The translations under genes were made by a program, and so were the position numbers. The notes beneath the pieces were generated by a model, which was not told the origin of the DNA, did no database searches, and saw only the letters and a list, made by a program, of their open reading frames with translations. Shown here one piece after another: positions 55,135-64,000 of a DNA stretch of 64,000 nt; within the stretch, counting starts at the first letter, position 1, and the number at the start of each line of letters is the position of its first letter. The DNA comes from Gentiana macrophylla. Its lineage: Eukaryota > Streptophyta > Magnoliopsida > Gentianales > Gentianaceae. The stretch is taken from positions 18,685,541-18,749,540 of the forward strand of contig CM047814.1 of the NCBI GenBank assembly GCA_026214975.1, given 5' to 3'.

Positions 55135-56115
55135 TTAACCTTTTGATTTTCTCGAATTCCTCAAAATGGTTTTCCCAACGTCTACCTTCAGATTATAATG
55201 TAAGGCATACAACAATTGCAAGTCCTTAATGTGGAAGTGCGTAATGTTGTCCTTCGGTAGTAGACGGTTTTGAGAAAACTTAGCTTTTACTTTCCAAATA
55301 TCTGGCCAAGTCGTCGTCACCAACTGACTTCTTGCATTGCTACCTTTTGAAATCCACGGTAAGTCGGGGTTGATTGCTTTCCTCATTTCCTCTAATGGAT
55401 CTAGGTTTTGATAGTATTCCAATGTGACCTCGCCGCAAACCAACCTAAATAATCCCGCCCCTCGAAAGCGGTATCCGATAATAATCATTGATAGCTTTGA
55501 CGGTCCACGGGACATTAACCCCTCGACTACGATAAACCCGGATTCAGATTAGCCACACTGAAATTTGCATACCATTCCCGGACTATTGACAAATTCAGAT
55601 GCCCTCGAGTTCATAAATTAGATTATTCCACCCTCTCTTCATTAAGTCTTCGATGAACTCTTTGAAAGCACAGATTTTGAGGTCTAGCCCCTCTCATAAC
55701 ACAAGTTCTTCCCCGATATAATCATGGTAGTTAGAGTAGGCAACCGGTGAGTTGAAACGCAGCTCGAAAGAAAGGATAATATCCTCGGGAGGGGGAGCTA
55801 GAGGAGGCCTTGCTCGGGAGCACTCTGTGGGAGGGCACTCTGAGGAGGTGGTGGAGCACTAGTCCTAGCAGTTTTGGCTTGCAAATGTGCCAAGGGCACA
55901 TCGCTCTCAAGGTCCGTGGCCTCCCCACTATCACTACTCGTATTCCTCCCCTCGGTATCCGGCTCAAAATCTTCGTCAGATGTTTCATCCCTCAACTGTC
56001 CCGCTGGCCTAATTGCTCGAGGGTTTCTACTCTCAACTGCACCACCAATCCGAATACCACTTGTAGGTACCCTAGGATAAACTAGGTTTTCTGTTTTTGG
56101 GGCTTGCCTAGTCAT
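55135..56115 (-). pseudogene. Athila 3' ORF ('putative plant transposon protein' type), frame-broken
   Basis: Athila elements carry an extra ORF after integrase, whose function is unsettled; some authors regard it as env-like. Here the sense strand is minus. From the ATG at 56115 a Ser/Pro/Glu-rich N-terminus (DETSDEDFEPDTEGRNTSSD) leads at about 55800 to PPPEDIILSFELRFNSPVAY. Then come FKEFIEDLMKRGWNNLIYEL and, across frame changes, VREWYANF and RGVNVPWTVKAINDYYRIP (about 55600-55470). This order fits the plant transposon protein domain (VREFYANL ... V.G..V..... AIN..Y). WPDIWKVKAKFSQNRLLPKD ends the recognisable part. No clear membrane segment was seen. At least three breaks are present. 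Confidence 0.65.
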
Positions 56116-56736
56116 TGGTTGCTTGCCCTTACCTTTACCCTCGGTTTCTTTCGTTTAGTTTCCTCATTCTAAGAACACCAACCGAACAACACCAAACAAT
56201 CAAGTTACAATCAAAACCGACCCGGTTATCGCCCAACCGGGATTTCAAACAAACCAACCATTCACGACCAAAACACCCCACACAAGCCACACCATTCACC
56301 ATCGATCAACACGACCAAACAAAACAAACAAAAGCAGGATATTGAATCAATAAACAATAAATAACGAAAGGCGTTAAACCAAAAATAGGCCAAAAACTAA
56401 CCCTAACCGAAATTTAAACGTAAAGCCGAAATATACCTGTTCTATGCTTAAGAGAGATGATAGGAACAATTTGGAGCGAAGAATGATCCTCGAAACGTCG
56501 AAATAAACCAAATTCGACTAAGGAGAAAAAACTGCCACAAGTGCCGATCGAATCGAGGATTTTGTGGATTTGTTGTTGGAAGGGCTTGTTGAAATCAAAA
56601 GAAGGGGTTGAGAGGTGTTGAATGGGCTTTAAATCACCAAAAACGAGTGAGAAATGAAGAATTTCGAGTGAAAGGGCAAGAACGGCCGCCAAACGCTGCT
56701 AGGGTCGAAATGAAACGCCGGTTTGAAGAAGTAGGG

Positions 56737-56945
56737 TATTTAAAGGAGATGAGTCCAAGCGCGTTTGGAATGAGTGGAACGCGCGTTTCGCATGTCCAAA
56801 CGGCGTTTGACAGTCAAACGTCGCGTTTGGGAAGGAATTCACGATCCGAGAGTTGAGGCTCCAAACGCGCGTTTGAAATAGTTCTAAACGCGTTTGGGAA
56901 GAAAAAGTCGCAAACGCAGCGTTTGAAAGGGTAAACGGGCGTTTG
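56737..56945 (-). promoter_or_regulatory. candidate internal promoter upstream of Athila 3' ORF
   Basis: Between integrase and the 3' ORF, eight CGCG-core units (AAACGCGCGTTT, AAACGCGTTT, AAACGGCGTTT and similar; 56757-56945) end 13 bp before TTTAAATACCC (minus strand; plus TATTTAAA at 56737-56744). This mirrors the LTR promoter layout, where the array precedes TATAAATACCC. The 3' ORF ATG is about 620 nt downstream. Promoter activity is inferred only. Confidence 0.5.
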
Positions 56946-57197
56946 GACCGAGAAACTAGGAAAACTCAAGATTTCTACCCCACACTTGATTCTAACCGCC
57001 CGAGACCACTAGAAACACCAAACTAACTCAACAAACTACGAAATGGTGGGTTGCCTCCCCCAAGCGCCTTTGTTTTACGTCGTTGGCTCGACAAGATGGA
57101 TTAAACGGTGCCAACTTTTTCAAAGTTATACCGTTGGCACAAGGCGAGAAAGGGTAGAAAGATAGAAAGATGGATTTAGAATTATACGAGTCAAGGT

Positions 57198-58335
57198 TTA
57201 AAGTCCATGACAAGACTTACAAGATTCATCACAAGGTACGGGATCTTCAAGATGCACTATTTCTAGTGCTTCATCGTAGGGCAACCGTTCATACCTTTTC
57301 AACCGCAAGCCATTAGTGGTAAACGTGCCAAACTTAGGATGGGTGATTTCGATAGCACCGGACGGATAGACTTTTGACACAACATAGGGACCGGACCACC
57401 TAGACTTCAACTTCCCTTGGAAGAGATGCAAACGAGTATTGTAGAATAAGACTTCGTCACCCTCATTGAAAACACGAGGTTTAATCAACTTATCATGGAG
57501 TAACTTAGTCTTTTCTTTATACTTCGTGGAAAGGTCATATGCACAAAGGCGGAACTCATCTAGTTCATTCAATTGGGCCATCGCTTCTCACCAATCAAGG
57601 TATCATCGAGGTTTAGCATTTTGATGGCCCAATAAGCCTTATGCTCGATCTCTACGGGAAGATGACAAGACTTACCATAGACTATCATGTATGGTGACAT
57701 GCACAGAGGTGTCTTAAAGGCTGTCCTATGGGCCCACAAGGCATCATCTAACTTCAAAGACCAACTCTTGACATTCGTGTTCTACCGTCCTCTCTAAGAT
57801 ACGCTTAATACCCCTATTCGTGACTTCGACTTGACAACTCGTTTGGGGATGGTAAGCGGTACCTAACTTGTGTTTCACTCCATACTTCTAAAAGTTTATC
57901 AAACGGCTTGTTGGCAAAATGGCTTCCATTATCACTGATTATAGCACGTGGCACCCCAAACCTACAAAAGATGTTCTTTCTAAGAAAACGGATAACAACA
58001 TTCCTATCATTGGTGGGTGAGGCTAAGGCTTCGACCCATTTGGACACATAATCACACGCGACTAGAATGTACTTGTTACCACACGAAGAGGGATAGGGGC
58101 CCATGAAATCAATGCCCCACACGTCAAAAATCTCACACACTATGATCGGCTTCTGAGGCATCTCACTCCTTCTAGATATCGACCGGATCTTTGACAAGCA
58201 TCGCAAGATTTCACATAAGCATATGCGTCTCGAAATAGAGTGGGCCAATATAGCCCACTTTACAATACTTTCAAAGCGGTTCTTTGCCCGAGAAGTGGCC
58301 TCCGGCCTCTTTGTCGTGACAAAATGAAAGAGCAC
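57198..58335 (-). pseudogene. Athila integrase, frame-broken
   Basis: Minus strand. The core begins [15 protein letters not shown] with the first catalytic Asp, then [33 protein letters not shown] with the second Asp (about 57930), and [20 protein letters not shown] with the Glu in a shifted frame (about 57860-57800). [14 protein letters not shown] and YMIVYGKSCHLPVEIEHKAYW follow in another frame. The last 127 codons contain NEGDEVLFYNTRLHLFQGKL and KSRWSGPYVVSKVYPSGAIEI, the GPY/F module. No chromodomain is present, as usual in Athila. Three frame changes (about 57850, 57780 and 57580) disable it as written, although all catalytic residues are present. Confidence 0.88.
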
Positions 58336-58468
58336 TCAAAATCTCACTTTCAGGATGCACCTCCTCGTAATACCATCCGAACACAACCTATATAGACAAG
58401 GATCTTCCCACACATACTTACCCACCTCACTAAGGAATTTACGCCTTTGGTTCGAGTCAAGGTCGGGT

Positions 58469-59985
58469 CTACGAAACCGCACTCGTGGTAGTTGACAAAG
58501 GAGCAAACCAAGGACTACCTTCCTTACCGACTTTTAGAAAGTTGCCTCTCTTAGCCGGAAGAAGGGTGTCAAGTGCATATGATTGCTCGTGAGGGAAAGA
58601 GTCATTTATCTCGGTTTGTGCTTTAACCAACTCCTCACTAAGCTCCATACGACTTAAGTGGTCGGCTACGACATTCTCACAACCTTTCCTATCACGGATC
58701 TCTAAATCAAACTCTTGCAAGAGCAAGATCCACCTCAAGAGGCGGGGCTTGGCATCTTGCTTGGCAAAGAGATAACGCAAAGCGGCATGATCCGTGTGGA
58801 CAACTACCCGAGAACCTACGAGATGAGACCGAAACTTATCAAACGCAAAGACGACCGCTAAAAGCTCTTTTTCAGTGGTGGTGTAGTTCTGTTGGGCCGG
58901 ATTCAAGGTGTGACTTGCATAAGCAATAGGCTTGAAGATTTTGTCGATTTTTTGACCGAGGACCGCACCAACCGCGGTGTCACTCGCATCACACATGAGC
59001 TCAAATTCTTGATCCCATTTCGGGGCAACTAAGATGGGAGCGGATACAAGCAGTTGCTTGAGCATCGAAAATGCTTCAACACAAGCTTTGTCAAAATCAA
59101 ACGGGACGCTCTTTCCAAGGAGAAGAGTAAGAGGACGGGCTATTTTCGAGAAATCCTTGATGAACCTACGATAAAACCCCACGTGGCCTAGAAAACCCCT
59201 AAGAGTCTTTAGGTTGGTGGGCATAGGAAGCTTAGCTATCGCTTCAACCTTAGCCTTATCTACCTCTATACCTTTACTAGATATCTTATGCCCTAAGACT
59301 ATCCCTCCTGTAACCATCAAATGACACTTCTCCCAATTAAGCACCAAGTTTGTCTCTCTCACATCTACCCAACACCTTTTCAAGATTATCTAGACATTGT
59401 TCAAAGGAATCACCAAACACGCTAAAATCATCCATAAAGACTTCTAAAACTTTTCTATCATATCCATAAATATGGCGACCATGCACCGTTGGAATGTCGC
59501 GGGTGCATTACACAACCCAAAAGGCATCCTACGGAAGGCAAAGGTACCATAGGGACAAGTGTAGGTAGTCTTTTATTGGTCCTCTAAAGCCACATGTATT
59601 TGGTAATACCCACTAAACCCATCAAGGAAACAATAAAAGGCATGGCCACTCAATCTCTCCAACATTTGATCAATAAAAGGGGGGGAAATGATCTTTACTG
59701 GGTTTGGTCATTTAGCTTACGATAATCAATGCAAATTCTATGACCACTTACCAAACGCTTAGGCACCTCCTCTCCTTTGTCATTGATCTCCACGGTCATA
59801 CCTCCCTTCTTCGGCACCACTTGGGTGGGACTCACCCACTTGCTATCCGAGATGGCGTAGATAATCCCTAGCTTCAACATTGTGACCACATCCTTCCTCA
59901 CAACCTCTTGGAGGTGGGGATTGAGTCTCCTTTGGGGTTGCCTTACCGGCTTTGCTCCATCTTCCGAATAATCTTGTGTTGGCAA
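58469..59985 (-). pseudogene. Athila reverse transcriptase and RNase H, frame-broken
   Basis: Minus strand. RT begins near RRLNPHLQEVVRKDVVTMLK and SKWVSPTQVVPKKGG, with GHRICIDYRKLND up to about 59700. Then, over frame changes at about 59695, 59555 and 59455, come DQMLERLSGHAFYCFLDGFS, FAFRRMPFGLCNAPATFQRC and the catalytic FMDDF (about 59435). From 59383 the frame is open for 304 codons through [20 protein letters not shown] and [20 protein letters not shown]. RNase H follows with Asp in [14 protein letters not shown], Glu in [12 protein letters not shown] and Asp in [10 protein letters not shown], and then DHLSRM. Domain order is normal for gypsy; the breaks are surprising in so young an element. 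Confidence 0.9.
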
Positions 59986-60003
59986 ATGGTGGGACTAATA
60001 CCC

Positions 60004-60933
60004 TTAAGATCGCACATCTTCCACCCGAAAGCACGCTTTATGCTGCTTAAGCATCCTCACTAACTCATCTTCCTGCAAAGCCGTTAGTGTAGAAGAAATA
60101 ATCAAAGGAAGTAAATCATTATTTTCAAGAAAAACATACTTCAAATGAGGTGGAAGCGGCTTCATTTTCAAATCTTTCGGAGGATCCTCAATTGATGGCT
60201 TTTCTAGCTCTCCTTCAAGCCCAAGATCAATCTTCTCAGTCCACCTCTCACCCACGAAAGCCGTCTCTTCGAGCTCTTTTGCTTCCTCTTCCAACTCTTC
60301 TTTTTCATCATGTTCTGTACTCACTCTTTCCATGCATTCATCGGATTCGTCTTTATATACCTGCATGTCAACATGTTCCGAAACGCAAGGATATATAGCA
60401 TCAATAGAAAAACAGTCCTCGGTGCTCTCCTTAGGATGTTTCATGGCTTTATAGACATTGACCGCGACTTTTTCATCTCCAACTCTCAATATTATCTCAC
60501 CGCTCGCAACATCTATCAAAGTCCTCCCGGTATTTAAAAAGGGACGTCCTAACAACAAAGGTGTTTTGGAATCCATCTCCATGTCTAGTACAACAAAATC
60601 TACCGGGAAGGCAAACTTGTCCACTTTCACTATGACATCCTCTATCACTCCCATAGGCTCCCGAATAGACCTATCCGCCATTTGAAGGGTCATCCCAGTT
60701 GGCTCCAACTCTCCTAGGTCAAGACTCTCATATATAGCACGGGGCATTAGGCTTACACTAGCCCCCAAATCACATAAAACACTAGGAAAATGAGTTGAAC
60801 CGATAGTAACCGGAATAGTGAAACTACCCTTGTCTCTAACTTTCGGGGGAATCTTAGATTTTCCATTAAAAATAGCGGAACACTCTTCATTCAAACACAC
60901 AACTTCTTGCATCTTACCTTTTTTAGTTAGCAA
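60004..60933 (-). CDS. Athila aspartic protease region (309 codons open)
   Basis: Minus strand. After KVRDKGSFTIPVTIGS the active site reads LCDLGASVSLMP (about 60770-60735). TLQMADRSIREPMGVIEDVI and LLLGRPFLNTGRTLIDV, the flap and second conserved block of gypsy proteases, follow. An acidic linker (KEELEEEAKELEE) leads towards RT with SLKPLPPHLKYVFLENN-like wording. The frame starts at LTKKGKMQEVVCLNEECSAI, which in the complete polyprotein continues from gag, so the ATG at 60933 is not necessarily a natural start. The catalytic Asp is present. Confidence 0.88.
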   Translation of the reverse strand: MLTKKGKMQEVVCLNEECSAIFNGKSKIPPKVRDKGSFTIPVTIGSTHFPSVLCDLGASVSLMPRAIYESLDLGELEPTGMTLQMADRSIREPMGVIEDVIVKVDKFAFPVDFVVLDMEMDSKTPLLLGRPFLNTGRTLIDVASGEIILRVGDEKVAVNVYKAMKHPKESTEDCFSIDAIYPCVSEHVDMQVYKDESDECMERVSTEHDEKEELEEEAKELEETAFVGERWTEKIDLGLEGELEKPSIEDPPKDLKMKPLPPHLKYVFLENNDLLPLIISSTLTALQEDELVRMLKQHKACFRVEDVRS

Positions 60934-60938
60934 CTCTT

Positions 60939-61660
60939 TTAAAACTTACAATACGAGGGCATGTTTGCAAGTGCCTCAAGAAAAGGAATGTTCAAGTCAA
61001 TTTTTCGCAAAATCTCAATGAATCGAGTTTGTGCCTTATTCAAGCAACTTTGTCTATGATTCCTAGGGGGATAAGGGAGAGTACTCAAATCAAAATCTTT
61101 AGAAGGAGGAGGGATCATACCTTTCTTACCTTTGGTGCGTGGGGAAGACGGCTCTTTCATTGGCTCTTTCCCTTCTCTTCTAGTTGGTTCCTCCTCTTTC
61201 ACGTCGATAACCACAAAATCTCCCCTAGCTTGAGCTTCTTTCCTTTCCACTTCCTTCTTCTTGATATACTCCCCATGATCTTCATCATCTTCAATCCCAT
61301 CTATATCACCATCCATGGCCCCCCGCCCGTCTCAATAGGAGCTTTTCTAGCCTTGTCCTCCCATAGGACCTTCTTTTCTCCATTAGTTCTCAACACTTTA
61401 CCACTTGAGTTAAGATGGCGTTTATACTTCTCGGATTTTTTCGGTGTTACTCGGTAAACCGCCTTCAACTGAACATGTTCCACCACTTGACCAAATTGTG
61501 TCTCAAGATTTTTGATGGCGGACCCATGTTTGTAGTTCATCTCAACCATGTCCTTCTTTATCTCCGCAAAGTTTTTGTTCATTTGTTCCAAGATGACATC
61601 GGTTGAACTCTTTTGAGGTATAGGAGCCAAAGGAGGAGGGTTTTGATGATTGGTAGAACC
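60939..61660 (-). pseudogene. Athila gag-protease linker, frame-broken
   Basis: Two overlapping minus-strand frames (61630-61301 and 61316-60939) continue gag. The first holds MNKNFAEIKKDMVEM and LETQFGQVVEHVQ, a coiled-coil-like stretch. The second is rich in Lys/Glu and ends with RKIDLNIPFLEALANMPSYC, a segment typical of Athila just before protease. One frameshift near 61310 and another at 60939 separate it from its neighbours. Confidence 0.75.
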
Positions 61661-63394
61661 CTATTGATTATACCCTCCTTGTTGCCTTTGGTGTGGGGGT
61701 TGATAGACATGCCCTTGTGAAGATTGGCTTTGATTTTGGCCTTGTCTATAACCTTGGTTTTGGCCTTGGTTTTGATTACGGTTCCAACCTTGATTGTTGT
61801 TATTCCTCCAAGAACCATCACCTTGATTTCCATAGTTCCCTCCTTGACCTTGTCCCACATAGTTCACATCTTGGGATTCTTCGTACGGTTGCCCACCTTG
61901 TTGTTCCCCCATACATTGGCCTTGATAGGGGCTTTGTGACTGATTTTGATATTGGGACCCCGTATTCCATTGCTCCATCGAGCAAATACTCATCATCCGC
62001 TTGGCCAACTCGTTCATGTTATCTTGAGATGGAGTACTAGGTTGCCCATAAGTCGAGGATTGAGGATAAGCCATATTTTGAGCTTTGGTCGTCATCCTAC
62101 AATCCTTTGCCGAATGTGATCCACTACAAATTTGGCAAAGCTTAGCACTCTCATTCTCTTTTTGCAATCTCCCCAACTGTTGCTCCATTGCTTGTACTTG
62201 AGCATGATATTGATCGCTTGCTTCAACTTCTTTAACTTCAACCAAACCGGGCTTCTTACTTCTTGTCCCCTTTCTACTCGAAGATATATATTGCCTCGAA
62301 GTCTCGGAAATCTTCTCAATTTGGTTCATAGCCACTTCGGGTACCATACTCATAATATCTCCATTACACGAAGCATGTAACGCACTTTGATGAACTTGAT
62401 CCAAACCCCGGAAGAAAGCATGAACTACCTCGTACGATCTCAATCCGTGCCCCAGGCACTCCCTCAACAAAGCCTTAAACCGATCCCATGACTCATGAAG
62501 CTCTTCTCCTTCATATGCATTGAATGACATGATAGCTTCTTTCATATCCATGGTCTTCGACGGGGTAATATTTGAGAGCGTAAAATTCTTTACCACTTCT
62601 TCCCATGTGTGTAAAGAGTCATTAGGCAACGAATCATACCACCTCTTAGCTTGCTCTTTCAAGGCGAACGGGAAAAGCATAAGTTTGAGCGCCTCATCAC
62701 TCACTCCATTGATCTTTGTCGAGTTCACTATTTGGAGAAAATGATCAATGAATAAGTGAGGATTTTCTAAAGCGGTTCCTTGAATATAGCATTGTCTCCC
62801 AACAAATGTATGATGTTCCTATTCAATTCCAAGTTGTTGGCGGCTACCGGTGGCATTCGGATTGGACTATGCCCCATGTTTGCCGTAGGAGCTAGCACAA
62901 AATCTCTACAAGTCAAACCACCTTGGTTTTGCTCTTGTTGACCGTTAAACCAATTTGGCATCGCGTTTGCACCTTGATTGTGAGCTTGGTTCTGATTTTT
63001 TGAAACCGGTTTCACCTTCCTGCATTGAACCTGTTGCATAAGAGCGGGATCCATTTGATTCCCTTGGGCCTCATGTTGAACATCTGAGGAATAGGCCCAT
63101 TCGCATTCACAACGTTGTGTCCTTGTCCATTCCCATCTCCTTGTGCATTGTTGTTGACAAGAGGCGGGTTTGGGCCAGGATTCCATTATTATTCACCAAA
63201 TTTCCTTCCAAACCTTGTCCACCTTGTTGTGCCATGTCGGATCCTTCTCCCAACTCACCCAAACTATCCTCTTCTAAGACCGGAATCAACTCCTCTACTT
63301 GACGACCTCTTCTTCGTTGACTGTTTCTACGCCTTGCGTAAGCTTCAATCCCGTCTATGTAAGGTTCGAGTGGTGTTTGAGACCTCCGGGTCAT
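61661..63394 (-). pseudogene. Athila gag
   Basis: Gag assembles the particle. The N-terminus (ATG at 63392-63394; MTRRSQTPLEPYIDGIEAYA) is followed by a frame change near 63110, a second piece to 62767, and then an open frame of 355 codons from 62728. This holds the retrotransposon gag core LMLFPFALKEQAKRWYDSLP, TWEEVVKNF and HESWDRFKALLRECLGHGL. The zinc knuckle CQICSGSHSAKDC (CX2CX3HX4C, about 62135-62095) is the Athila form. A Gln/Asn/Gly-rich tail (NNNQGWNRNQNQGQNQGY) follows, perhaps nucleic-acid binding. Two frame changes interrupt the N-terminal third. Confidence 0.88.
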
Positions 63395-63486
63395 GCACTA
63401 CAAAAAGCAAACAACAAGAAAACAGTAAAATAAAACCTAGGCCCAAGCCTTCGGTTCACTTACAAGATATCACAAATAGCACACAA
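63395..63486 (-). other. Athila 5' leader between primer site and gag
   Basis: Only about 92 bp separate the primer site from the first gag ATG. CACTACAAAAAGCAAAC near 63396 just precedes the ATG in plus coordinates. No repeat or ORF was seen. Confidence 0.5.
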
Positions 63487-63505
63487 TTCCCCGGCAACGG
63501 CGCCA
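63487..63505 (-). other. Athila primer binding site
   Basis: Minus strand TGGCGCCGTTGCCGGGGAA, three bases after the LTR end CTCATCA. This sequence is the usual Athila/Tat primer site matching tRNA-Asp. Confidence 0.88.
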
Positions 63506-63508
63506 TTT

Positions 63509-64000
63509 TGATGAGCGTTTATTTTCACCAAACAAATTTATAAAATACTCAAGACAACGGTGACTAAACAAGCTCTCTAACCGGCAGTGGACCGGGTCGA
63601 TTGCTAGTATAGCTACAGGAGTCCGAGGTCGATCCCACAGAGAAAGGTGTGTTTGTGAGTACCAAAGTGAACGTAATGCTTAGTCTAAGTGATCAAAGTT
63701 CTTAAGGTTTTGTTTACTACAACGGCACTAAGTGAATCTAACTAACGAGTCTAAAGTTAAAAAGAGAGAAAGAAGATTAAACTACTCGGTTTTAAAGATA
63801 ATTAAAGAGACATAGCCGAACCATGATCAAAATAGCTAATATCACCCAAAGGAAAGACAAAACCGGGAGTGTGCAATAACGACGAACTCTTGCATTCAAT
63901 TTCACGGGTATGTGCTCCTAATCCCGGTGCTAAGGTCTGAACAACTCTTCCCCAACACCTTATGTCAAGTCAACTAACCTATCCTAAGAGAGATTCCTTC
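63509..64000 (-). repeat. Athila 5' LTR, partial (continues past window)
   Basis: Plus-strand TGATGAGCGTTTATTTTCACC onward matches 50626-51117 almost perfectly. I count three differences: ACCGGG against ACTGGG, a G for A in the purine run near 63763, and GGTATG against GGTACG near 63910. The remainder, including U3, lies outside the window. Confidence 0.93.

Larger units (their letters stand above)
50626..64000 (-). mobile_element. Athila-lineage Ty3/gypsy retrotransposon (runs past the right edge)
   Basis: Minus-strand element: 5' LTR from beyond the window to 63509, primer site at 63505-63487, gag, protease, RT/RNase H, integrase, a 3' ORF, a long 3' untranslated region, PPT and 3' LTR at 52394-50626. 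Athila assignment rests on the TGGCGCCGTTGCCGGGGAA primer site (tRNA-Asp type), the CX2CX3HX4C zinc knuckle, an integrase ending in GKLKSRWSGPYVV without a chromodomain, and the extra 3' ORF. The comparable 492 bp of the two LTRs show three differences, so it is young, yet gag-pol has several frame breaks. Confidence 0.93.

Noticed and set aside
55135..56115. Athila 3' ORF as a true envelope gene
   Set aside because: No signal peptide or transmembrane segment was recognised; similarity is to the plant transposon protein domain, so env-like is not claimed.

Overview
This is nuclear DNA of a flowering plant, probably a eudicot. The evidence is a pair of germin-like protein genes with plant promoters, several lineages of plant Ty1/copia and Athila-type Ty3/gypsy elements, a CACTA transposon with plant-type subterminal GCGACGG repeats, a plant L1 LINE and small MITEs. 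Nothing prokaryotic or organellar is seen, and no tRNA, rRNA or CRISPR. Well over 80 percent of the window is transposable-element DNA, as in pericentromeric or otherwise repeat-rich chromatin. The only host-type genes are germin-like gene GLP1 (8.8 kb), its frameshifted relative GLP2 (30.4 kb), a possible multi-exon relic on the minus strand (18.2-19.6 kb) and a possible type I MADS C-terminal remnant (7.0 kb, repeated in shortened form at 50.5 kb).

Layout. 1-1739: fragment of a short-LTR (Ale/Retrofit-like) copia, here 'copia B2'. 1740-5116: right half of a CACTA element. 5117-7341: leader of 'copia C' (minus strand) carrying a captured pleckstrin-homology gene fragment, a LINE inside the copia C LTR, then the MADS-like remnant. 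7342-11346: MITEs, GLP1 and intergenic DNA. 11347-17858: 'copia E', whose reverse transcriptase catalytic box is split by an Athila-type solo LTR. 17859-20469: intergenic DNA with possible exon relics. 20470-29995: 'copia D' as a multi-LTR array (partial pol, LTR, internal region, LTR), with a copia-type solo LTR in its pol. 29996-31322: GLP2. 31323-47103: copia C again (minus strand), invaded by 'copia B' (plus strand, TSD TTTTC), itself invaded by the long-LTR 'copia F' (minus strand). 47104-50625: second copy of the LINE, LTR and MADS-like block, with another Athila-type solo LTR in the LINE. 50626-64000: an Athila-lineage gypsy element (minus strand) running off the right edge.

How it fits together. 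The order copia B - copia C leader with PH fragment - LINE in LTR - MADS-like remnant occurs twice, each time beside a germin-like gene. The window therefore looks like parts of a tandemly duplicated GLP-bearing unit that later insertions tore apart. TSDs and nesting give a relative order: copia C; then the LINE in its LTR and copia B in its integrase; then duplication; then copia F, the solo LTRs, CACTA and Athila. The two Athila LTRs show only three differences over the 492 bp that can be compared.

Most worth a second look: (1) an array of CGCG-core palindromes followed by a TATA-like box, present both in the Athila LTR promoter and again inside the element upstream of its 3' ORF, suggesting an internal promoter; (2) a copia whose gag is replaced by a PH-domain gene fragment; (3) a run of six to eight consecutive hairpins in the leader of copia F; (4) a systematic CAG/CTG versus CGA/TCG discrepancy between repeat copies that looks like base-calling error and makes many frameshifts here doubtful.
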